From Candidatus Rokuibacteriota bacterium (GTDB lineage: Bacteria > Methylomirabilota > Methylomirabilia > Rokubacteriales > CSP1-6), in NCBI GenBank assembly GCA_005887895.1, contig VBPC01000172.1:1-39422 (forward strand): a DNA stretch of 39,422 nt, read 5' to 3'. Below, one piece after another: positions 32,650 to 39,422 of this stretch. Under the pieces are notes generated by a model. It ran no database searches. It had not been told where the DNA came from and saw nothing but the letters and a program-made list of their open reading frames with translations. A program made the translations under genes and the position numbers. Within the stretch, counting starts at the first letter, position 1, and each line of letters begins with the position of its first letter.

Positions 32650-33818
32650 GTCAGGTAGGACGCCACGAACGTCGCCGCCGGCGCCGTGGTGGTGAAGCGA
32701 CCGAGGCGGAACGGCGCTGCGCTCACCGGCGGCTCGGCACGCGTGATCAGCGCCGCCATCGTCTCGCCCACCGCGGGCGAGAGCTTGAAGCCGTGGCCGC
32801 TCATGCCGGCCGCCACCCAGAAGCCTTCGACCGACGTCTCGTCGAGGATCGGCATCCAGTCGGGCGTGATGTCGAAGGCGCCGGCCCACCCCCGCCGGTA
32901 GCGCGCCTCACCGAGGCGTGGGATCGCGCGCGCCGTGCGCTCGAGGGCCGCGCCGGCCTCGTCGTGTCCGACCTCGGCGCCCAGGCGCTCGGGATCCATC
33001 GGGTGCCGCGCCTCGTCGTCGGTGAGCGAGCCGGTCAGCGTGAGGTCGCCGGTCTCCGGCCGCGCATAGGCGCCGCCGGCGAGGTCGAGGTACACGCGGT
33101 GCGGCGGGCCGAAGTCGCGGTCGCGCTCGACGACGAAGACCGGGTGCCGCCCGATCACGATCGGCAGCTCGACGCCGGCCAGCCGCGCGACGGCCGGCGA
33201 CCACAGCCCGGCGCAGTCGACGACCACCGGGGCGTCGATGCGCTCGCCGGTCGTCGTCTCGACGCCCAGCACGCGCTCGCCGGCCCGGCGGATCGCCGTG
33301 ACGCCGACGCCCTGCTCGATCCGGACGCCGCGTCGCCGCGCGCCGTCGGCGAAGCCGAGCGTCACGGACGTCGGGTCGCCGTAGCCCGAGTCCGGCTCCC
33401 AGACGACGGCGCCCAGCCCGGTCGGATCGATCCGCGGCTCGACGCGCGCGACGTCGGCCGGGGCCAGCACCTCCGCCTTCACGCCGAGCGCCTTCTGGCG
33501 GGCCATCGACGCCTCGAGGCTCGCGCGCATCGACGGGGCGACGCCGATGAGGCAGCCGCAGGCGACGTAGCCGGCGTCGCCGCCGACGGCCTCCCCGAAG
33601 TCGCGGAACACGCGGAGCGAGCGCACCACCATCTGCGTCGTCTCGGGCGTGGGATAGAGCTGGCGCACGATGCCGACCGAGCGCCCCGTTCCGCCCGACG
33701 CCAGCGCGTGGCGCTCCAGCAGCAGCACGTCGCGGACGCCACGAGCAGCCAGGTGGAAGGCGATCGACGCCCCCGTCACGCCGCCCCCGATAATGACGAC
33801 GGCGGCGGTGCGGCTCAC
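32646..33818 (-). CDS. FAD-dependent oxidoreductase (DAO family, sarcosine/glycine oxidase-like)
   Basis: A 390-residue flavoprotein. The dinucleotide loop is VVIIGGGVTGASIAFHLAARG (7-27), followed by LLERHALASGGTGRSVGIVRQLY (FAD and substrate entry region). The substrate domain contains VVDCAGLWSPAVARLAG, and the C-terminus has GFWVAAGMSGHGFKLSPAVGE, standard for the sarcosine oxidase beta/DadA group. It should oxidise a secondary or primary amine of an amino acid. No alpha, gamma or delta sarcosine oxidase subunits are present. Its GTG overlaps the MOSC stop. Confidence 0.9.
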   Translation of the reverse strand: MSRTAAVVIIGGGVTGASIAFHLAARGVRDVLLLERHALASGGTGRSVGIVRQLYPTPETTQMVVRSLRVFRDFGEAVGGDAGYVACGCLIGVAPSMRASLEASMARQKALGVKAEVLAPADVARVEPRIDPTGLGAVVWEPDSGYGDPTSVTLGFADGARRRGVRIEQGVGVTAIRRAGERVLGVETTTGERIDAPVVVDCAGLWSPAVARLAGVELPIVIGRHPVFVVERDRDFGPPHRVYLDLAGGAYARPETGDLTLTGSLTDDEARHPMDPERLGAEVGHDEAGAALERTARAIPRLGEARYRRGWAGAFDITPDWMPILDETSVEGFWVAAGMSGHGFKLSPAVGETMAALITRAEPPVSAAPFRLGRFTTTAPAATFVASYLT

Positions 33819-34300
33819 GAGGTGACGGCAGGCTCGCTCACGACACGGACGGCGTCGCCGGGACGGACGGCCCCCTCGGCGAGGACGCGCGCGTAGACGC
33901 GGCTCCAGCCCGGGTGACGCTTGTGCGAGACGCGGCCGAAGTCACGGTGCCGGAACAGCGGCGCGAGGTTGAAGCAGGGGCTGGTGAACTTCGTCACCTC
34001 GAGCAGCACCCGCTCGCCGAGCAGCAGGCGGGCGCCGGGAACGACCTCGCTCCAGTCGAGTCCCGCCGTCGTCACGTTTTCGCCGAGCGCGCCCGGGACG
34101 ATCGTGTGGCCCTCGGCGGCCAGCTCCTGGATCGCCTCGAGGGGAAAGAGGCACACGGCGCGCGCGGGGCCGCCGTGATGCTCGAGATTGCGGTGGGCGT
34201 CGCCGGTCAGCCCGAGCCGCGTGACGAGCGCCTCGGCCACCGCGCGCTTCGGCAGGCCGCCGGGCGACACGCTCAGCTGCACGACGTGCGCCTCAGTCAA
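33815..34300 (-). CDS. MOSC domain protein
   Basis: A 161-residue MOSC protein. GLTGDAHRNLEHHGGPARAV (30-49) and LFPLEAI are typical, and Cys109 in FTSPCFNL is the residue that in MOSC enzymes holds sulfide or molybdenum cofactor. The domain is related to Moco sulfurase C-termini and to YiiM-type N-hydroxyl-reducing proteins. The start is TTG 34300, with GGAG about ten bases upstream. It lies 46 bases after the MaoC-like stop, with a TACAAT between them. Confidence 0.88.
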   Translation of the reverse strand: MTEAHVVQLSVSPGGLPKRAVAEALVTRLGLTGDAHRNLEHHGGPARAVCLFPLEAIQELAAEGHTIVPGALGENVTTAGLDWSEVVPGARLLLGERVLLEVTKFTSPCFNLAPLFRHRDFGRVSHKRHPGWSRVYARVLAEGAVRPGDAVRVVSEPAVTS

Positions 34301-34331
34301 CCCGGCGCTCCGCTCCGACGTCCATGGCTCG

Positions 34332-34337
34332 ATTGTA
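34332..34337 (-). promoter_or_regulatory. -10-like element before the MOSC gene
   Basis: TACAAT (5 of 6) on the minus strand lies 31 bases before TTG 34300. No good -35 is visible. It may start a separate MOSC-flavoprotein-GT2 transcript. Confidence 0.35.
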
Positions 34338-34346
34338 CGCGAGCGG

Positions 34347-34796
34347 TCAGGCCCGGCGGATCATGCGCTGGATCGTCGCCTCCAGCACGACCTCGTCGCG
34401 CTGGTTCAGCACGCGGTGGCGGTAGGTGACGATGCCGCGATCGGGCTTCTTCGTCTCGCGCTTGTCGGCCACCTCGACCTCGACGCGGATGGTGTCGCCC
34501 TCCAGCACCGGCGCGACGACCTTCAGCTCGCCGCCCAGGAAGGCCATGCCGGTCCCGTGGATGAGGCCGGTCTGCATCACGAGGCCCTCGGACAGGGCGA
34601 ACGTCAGCGCGCCGGGCGCGGCGCGCCGCTTGAAGACTGACTCGCGCTTGACGTACTCCATGTCGAGGAACAGCGGCTCGGTGAAACCGCACTGGTTGAC
34701 GAAGTTGACGATGTCGGTCTCCGACACCGTCCGCGCCAGCGTGCGGTAGACCTCGCCGATCTTGTGCCCCTCGAAATTGATGCCCGCGCTTCTCAT
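34347..34796 (-). CDS. MaoC-like hot-dog protein lacking the catalytic Asp/His
   Basis: A 149-residue single hot-dog domain of the MaoC/R-hydratase type, with GAGGAGGC six bases before ATG 34796. The fold pattern is intact (VSETDIVNFVNQCG, then RAAPGALTFALSEGL, and LKVVAPVLEGDTIRVEVEV). At the active site, however, the usual GDxNPxH is GFTEPLF (37-43), so both the catalytic Asp and the His are Phe. It is therefore unlikely to hydrate enoyl-CoA in the standard way and may bind acyl-CoA or use another mechanism. It is 19 bases downstream of livF. Confidence 0.85.
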   Translation of the reverse strand: MRSAGINFEGHKIGEVYRTLARTVSETDIVNFVNQCGFTEPLFLDMEYVKRESVFKRRAAPGALTFALSEGLVMQTGLIHGTGMAFLGGELKVVAPVLEGDTIRVEVEVADKRETKKPDRGIVTYRHRVLNQRDEVVLEATIQRMIRRA

Positions 34797-34815
34797 GACG
34801 CCTCCTCAGCTGGTC

Positions 34816-35503
<688 letters not shown>

Positions 35504-35523
<20 letters not shown>

Positions 35524-36298
35524 CGCCCGGCGCCGCCGCCCGCCGGCCCAGGTACGCCTCGATGACCCGCGGGTTCGTCTGCACCTCGCGTGGCACGCCC
35601 TCGGCGATCTTCTCGCCGTGGTCGAGCACGGTCACGCGGTCGGAGACCTCCATCACCACGCGCATGTTGTGCTCGATTAGGAGGATCGCCAGGCCGAGGT
35701 CGGCGACGAGGCGACGAAGCAGGGCCATGAGGCTGGTGGCCTCGGCCTGCGTCATCCCCGCCGTCGGCTCGTCGAGGAGCAGCAGGGCCGGCTGGGAGCC
35801 GAGCGCCCGCGCGAGCTCGAGGCGCCGCTGGTCGCCGTAGGGCAGGTTGCGCGCGATCTCGTTGGCCTTGGGGCGCAGGCCCACGCGCTCCAGGAGGTCG
35901 AGGCCCCCACGCCACGACCCCTGCTCGCTCGCGTGGAAGCGCGACGTGCGGGCCAGCGCGTCCCAGAGCCCGACCCGCACGCGAGCGTGCATGCCGACCA
36001 GGACGTTCTCGATCGCCGTCATGTTGGCGAAGAGCCGGATGTTCTGAAACGTCCGACACACGCCGAGCGCGGTGATCTGGTCCGGACGCAGCCCCAGCAC
36101 CGGCTGGCCGCGGAAGGTGACGCGCCCCTCGTCGGCCGGATAGACGCCGGTGAAGATGTTGAACAGCGTCGTCTTGCCGGCGCCGTTGGGGCCGATGATC
36201 GACGCGATGCCCGCGTCGAGCCGGTAGTCGACGCCGTGCAGCGCGGTCAGCCCGCCGAAGCGCTTGCTGACGCCGGCCGCCTCGAACAGTCCGGTCAC
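35504..36298 (-). CDS. livG: Branched-chain amino-acid-type ABC transporter ATP-binding protein LivG
   Basis: A 264-residue ABC ATPase with Walker A GPNGAGKTT (36-44), Q-loop RTFQNIRLF (82-90), the LivG-type signature LPYGDQRRLELARAL, and Walker B ALLLLDEPTAGM. A long C-terminal tail rich in Ala, Gly and Arg overlaps the livF start. It is the second ATPase of the importer. The GTG start overlaps the livM stop as GTGA, so expression is coupled. Confidence 0.95.
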
Positions 36299-37485
36299 TG
36301 GCCGAGCTCGCGCTGGCGGCGGCGCGCCGGGAACAGGCCCTGCGGCCGCACGATCATCATCACCACCAGGATGATGCCGAAGACCATGCGCTCGTACTTC
36401 GCCGGCTCGAGCTGGGTCGGCAGATTCGCCAGGTTGTAGCCGAGCACGGTGACGTCGGCGTTCTTCAGCTCGTTGAGCCAGAGCGAGAAGCCCTTGAGCA
36501 CCTGAAGATTCAGCACGGTCACGACGGTGGCGCCGACGACCGCCCCCGGGATCGAGCCCATGCCGCCCAGGATCACCATCGCCAGCACGCCGATGGATTC
36601 GAGGAACGTGAACGACTCGGGGTTGATGAAGAGCTGCTTGGCCGAGAAGACCACGCCCATGACGCCGGCGAACGAGGCGCCGCACGCGAACGCCAGCAGC
36701 TTGCTCCGCACCAGCGGCACACCCATCGCCTGGGCGGCCAGCTCGTCCTCCCGCATCGCCTCCCAGGCCCGGCCGATGTGCGAGTCCTCCAGCCGCCGGT
36801 TGACCAGGATCACGACGATGACGATCAGCAGGACGAGAAAATAGAAGCCCTCGGAGTAGGACATGAACGGCGGGACCGGCGGGCGCCCGATCGGCGTGAT
36901 GCCCTTGGGGCCGTTGGTGAGGTTGATCGGCTTGTCGAGATTGTTGGCGAGCACGCGGATCACCTCGCCGAAGCCGAGCGTGACGATCGCCAGATAGTCG
37001 CCGCGCAGGCGCAGCACCGGCAGGCCGAGCAGGATGCCGGTGCCGGCGGCAACCAGGAGCCCGACCACCAGGAAGAGGTAGAACGCCCACGGCGACAGCG
37101 GGAAGCCGCCGCCGAATACGATATTGCCGTGCGGCGAGCCGACGATCGCCCACGTGTAGGCGCCCACCGCGAAGAAGGCGACGTAGCCCAGATCGAGAAG
37201 ACCGGCCAACCCCACGACGATGTTGAGGCCCAGCGCCAGCGCGACAAATATCCCCACCTGGGTCGCGACCTCCAGGTAGTAGCCGTTCCAGGCGCCGATG
37301 ACCGGCATCATGACGAGCAGCGCGGTGCCGAGGAGCAGCGCCCGCAGCCAGGCAGGAATGCGCGCCACGTAGATGGCGACCAGCGAGCCCTGGAAGACGA
37401 GGAAGGCCAGGATCGAGCGCGGGAAGACCGCCACCATGGCGCCGGAGACGATCAGCAGCGCGATCGACGCGGCCGCGTGGATCAC
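36295..37485 (-). CDS. livM: Branched-chain amino-acid-type ABC transporter permease LivM
   Basis: A 396-residue permease with roughly ten hydrophobic helices. LNIVVGLAGLLDLGYVAFFAVGAYTWAI is the family signature region, RGDYLAIVTLGFGEVIRVLANN precedes the cytoplasmic coupling region, and EDSHIGRAWEAMREDELAAQAMGV is the EAA-like loop that contacts the ATPase. An N-terminal hydrophobic extension (residues 1-60) is normal for LivM. GTG 37485 overlaps the livH stop. Confidence 0.94.
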   Translation of the reverse strand: MIHAAASIALLIVSGAMVAVFPRSILAFLVFQGSLVAIYVARIPAWLRALLLGTALLVMMPVIGAWNGYYLEVATQVGIFVALALGLNIVVGLAGLLDLGYVAFFAVGAYTWAIVGSPHGNIVFGGGFPLSPWAFYLFLVVGLLVAAGTGILLGLPVLRLRGDYLAIVTLGFGEVIRVLANNLDKPINLTNGPKGITPIGRPPVPPFMSYSEGFYFLVLLIVIVVILVNRRLEDSHIGRAWEAMREDELAAQAMGVPLVRSKLLAFACGASFAGVMGVVFSAKQLFINPESFTFLESIGVLAMVILGGMGSIPGAVVGATVVTVLNLQVLKGFSLWLNELKNADVTVLGYNLANLPTQLEPAKYERMVFGIILVVMMIVRPQGLFPARRRQRELGQ

Positions 37486-38453
37486 GCGCGCTCCCGCACG
37501 ACTTCGCCGAGCAGGCCCTTGGGCCGGAAGATCAGGATCAGGATGAGGGCCGAGAACGCGAAGATGTCCTTGTACTCCGCCCCGAAGGCGCCGCCGGTGA
37601 GCAGCGACAGGTACGAGGCGGCGAAGGCCTCCAGCAGGCCCAGCACGAGGCCGCCCACCATCGCGCCCGGAATATTGCCGATGCCGCCCAGCACCGCCGC
37701 CGTGAACGCTTTGAGTCCCGGAATGAAGCCCGTGTACGGATTGATGAGGCCGTACTGGACGCCAAACAGCACGCCGGCGGCGCCCCCCATCGCGCCGCCG
37801 ATGAGGAAGGTCAGAGAGATGATGCGGTTGACGTTGATCCCCATCAGGCTGGCGGCCGCCTGGTCCTCGGCCACCGCCCGGATGGCGGTGCCGATCTTCG
37901 TGCGATTCACCAGCGCCCACAGCCCCCACAGCATGAGCAGCGCGGCCACGATCACGACCAGTGACTTGAGCGGAACGTCGACGGTCGCGGTCAGGTCGTA
38001 GCGGTGATTGAGGACGTCCAGCGTGGGATAGACGAGGTTGAAGGCGTTGCGCCAGATCGACTCGAAGAGGCGGATGGCGTCCTGCAGGAAGAACGAGACC
38101 CCGATGGCCGAGATGAGCGGGATGAGCCGGGGGGCGTGGCGCAGCGGCCGGTAGGCGATGCGCTCGACGCTCACCGCCAGCACGCCGCTGGCGAGCATGC
38201 CGGCCACCAGGATCAGCAGCAGCACCAGCACCCACGGCACGGAGTCGAGGACGCCCGCCGACTTCAGGCCGAGGAGGATCTCGACGCCCACGAAGGCGCC
38301 GACGATGAAGATCTCGGAGTGGGCGAAGTTGATGAACTCGAGCACGCCGTAGACCATCGTGTAGCCCAGCGCGATCAGCGCGTACATGAAGCCGAGGAGA
38401 ATGCCGTCGAGGAGGACCTGCGGGAAGATGCCGACGAGGAGCTCGAGGTCCAT
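37482..38453 (-). CDS. livH: Branched-chain amino-acid-type ABC transporter permease LivH
   Basis: A 323-residue permease with about eight hydrophobic helices. GILLGFMYALIALGYTMVYGVLEFINFAHSEIFIVGAF is the LivH signature, and GTAIRAVAEDQAAASLMGINVNR is the coupling loop. It forms the membrane pore with LivM. It lies 63 bases after livJ, with a strong hairpin in the gap. The ribosome-binding site is weak. Confidence 0.95.
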   Translation of the reverse strand: MDLELLVGIFPQVLLDGILLGFMYALIALGYTMVYGVLEFINFAHSEIFIVGAFVGVEILLGLKSAGVLDSVPWVLVLLLILVAGMLASGVLAVSVERIAYRPLRHAPRLIPLISAIGVSFFLQDAIRLFESIWRNAFNLVYPTLDVLNHRYDLTATVDVPLKSLVVIVAALLMLWGLWALVNRTKIGTAIRAVAEDQAAASLMGINVNRIISLTFLIGGAMGGAAGVLFGVQYGLINPYTGFIPGLKAFTAAVLGGIGNIPGAMVGGLVLGLLEAFAASYLSLLTGGAFGAEYKDIFAFSALILILIFRPKGLLGEVVRERA

Positions 38454-38471
38454 GCGATCAGCGCGTGGAGG

Positions 38472-38507
38472 CGCGCGGCAGGGCGGCCGGGCCCGCCCTG
38501 CCGCGCG
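38472..38507 (-). other. Stem-loop between livJ and livH
   Basis: A perfect 15-bp GC-rich inverted repeat (38472-38486 with 38493-38507) with a 6-base loop starts ten bases after the livJ stop. There is no T-run, so full termination is unlikely. It may stabilise the livJ message or attenuate transcription into livH, giving more binding protein than permease. Confidence 0.6.
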
Positions 38508-38516
38508 TCCAGCGGG

Positions 38517-39422
38517 TTATTTCTTGGCGGCGGGTGCGGCGATCGTGAGCTGCTTGACGATCTTGTTGTCGCCCCACTTCTCGGGGTTGTCGCTGACGAC
38601 CTGGAGCACGAAGTACAGCGCCTTCTTGCGATCGCCCTTGCCGTCGAACTCGATCTCGCCGGTCACGCCGTGGTGCTTGACCTTGCGGATCGCCGTCGAG
38701 ACGTCCTCGCGACTCGGGGCCTTGCCGCCCTTGGCCGCCGCCTCGATCGCCTTGAGGGCGATGGCGGTGGCGTCGTAGGCCTCGGCTGCGTAGGGCTCGG
38801 GGTTCTTGCCAAACTTGCCCTTGAAGTCCGTCACGAAGCCCTTGGCGCCGGCCAGCGCGGAGGCGGGGCCGGCGGCCGAGGTGTAGTACATGCCGACGAC
38901 GGCCTTGCCGCCGATCTTGGTCAGGTCCGAGGAGTCCATGCCGTCGGGGCCCATGAACTTCGCCTTGATGCCCTTCTCGCTCGCCTGCTTGAAGAACGGC
39001 GCCCCCTGGTCGTAGATGCCGCCGAAGTAGATGAGGCTGGGGTTCTTGGCCTTGACCGGGGTGAGGATCGGGTCGAAGTTGGACTTCTCCTCGGTCCCCT
39101 CGAAGCCGGCCACCGTGATGCCCTTCTTCTTGGCATCGTCGCGGAAGAACTCCGCCACGCCCTGGCCGTACGTGGTCTTGTCGTGCACGATGTAGACGCT
39201 CTTGGCCTTGAGCGTGGTGTGGGCGAACTCCGAGCCGACGACGCCCTGGACGTCGTCGCGGCCGCACACGCGGTTGATGTTGCCGTACCCGCGGTCGGTC
39301 ACCGTCGGGTTCGTGTTGGCCGGCGAGATCATCCCGAGGTTCACTTCCTTGTAGACCTCCGACGACGGGATCGCCACGCCGGAGTTCAGGTGACCGATGA
39401 CGGCGAGAATGTCCTTGTCGGC
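38517..39422 (-). CDS. livJ: Branched-chain amino-acid-type ABC transporter substrate-binding protein, 5' end cut by window
   Basis: 302 codons of a periplasmic type I binding protein (Peripla_BP_6). The reading frame runs through the window edge, so the signal peptide and first lobe start are outside. Visible are ILAVIGHLNSGVAIPSSEVYK (ligand-binding loop, where Leu/Ile/Val or amide ligands are held), ISPANTNPTVTDRGYGNINR, VYIVHDKTTYGQGVAEFF, IYFGGIYDQGAPFFKQASEKG and the C-terminal lobe with PEPYAAEAYDATAIALKAIE. It captures the solute for LivHMGF. The exact ligand cannot be told from sequence. Confidence 0.93.
   Translation of the reverse strand, partial: ADKDILAVIGHLNSGVAIPSSEVYKEVNLGMISPANTNPTVTDRGYGNINRVCGRDDVQGVVGSEFAHTTLKAKSVYIVHDKTTYGQGVAEFFRDDAKKKGITVAGFEGTEEKSNFDPILTPVKAKNPSLIYFGGIYDQGAPFFKQASEKGIKAKFMGPDGMDSSDLTKIGGKAVVGMYYTSAAGPASALAGAKGFVTDFKGKFGKNPEPYAAEAYDATAIALKAIEAAAKGGKAPSREDVSTAIRKVKHHGVTGEIEFDGKGDRKKALYFVLQVVSDNPEKWGDNKIVKQLTIAAPAAKK

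Overview
The window is about 70% GC, densely coded on both strands and rich in GTG starts. Thirteen gene junctions share a 4-base ATGA or GTGA stop/start overlap. I see no rRNA, tRNA, CRISPR array, insertion sequence or phage gene. The gene content (branched-chain amino-acid ABC transporter, hydantoinase pair, NtrC-type regulator, FIST protein, long sugar/glycan island) suits a free-living, probably uncultivated soil or groundwater bacterium, for example a Rokubacteria/Methylomirabilota-like or deltaproteobacterial-type lineage. That placement is an inference from style, not a phylogeny.

Layout. 1-300: 3' end of an unrecognised gene. 417-7471 (minus): a run of closely spaced genes, in transcription order trxA, trpE, trpG, thiL, two paralogous CNNM/CBS membrane proteins, a frameshifted dienelactone hydrolase and an EthD-domain protein. 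7586-10098 (plus): a sigma-54-type response regulator ended by a strong hairpin terminator, then a FIST-domain protein. 10232-13914 (minus): hydantoinase/oxoprolinase B and A subunits. 14013-17067 (plus): a small membrane protein and a large GT-C-like membrane protein with C-terminal TPRs.

17108-32649 is a surface-glycan island. Its minus-strand part, in transcription order, is glucose-1-phosphate cytidylyltransferase, CDP-glucose 4,6-dehydratase, sugar C-methyltransferase, RmlC-type epimerase, flippase, a broken GT2, a GT4, a CmcI-like methyltransferase, DegT aminotransferase, PhyH oxygenase, a second zinc-finger methyltransferase, GNAT, WbqC, GT2 and DUF2304. A GT4 diverges from the first gene, and another GT2 lies beyond it. 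Together these could make a CDP-linked, 3-C-methylated, probably 4-amino-N-acylated 6-deoxyhexose, attach it and export the glycan. No 4-ketoreductase is present, which makes the aminotransferase the likely consumer of the 4-keto group.

32646-39422 (minus): metabolic genes. In transcription order these are a LivJHMGF branched-chain amino-acid-type ABC importer (livJ cut by the window end), a MaoC-like hot-dog protein lacking the catalytic Asp/His, a MOSC protein and a sarcosine-oxidase-like flavoprotein. The flavoprotein gene overlaps the outermost glycosyltransferase gene.

The most notable points are the candidate new branched amino-sugar pathway, the GT2 gene with an apparent internal deletion, a symmetric divergent -10 element at the head of the sugar operon, a trpE without a normal start codon at the expected place, and the catalytically empty MaoC protein.
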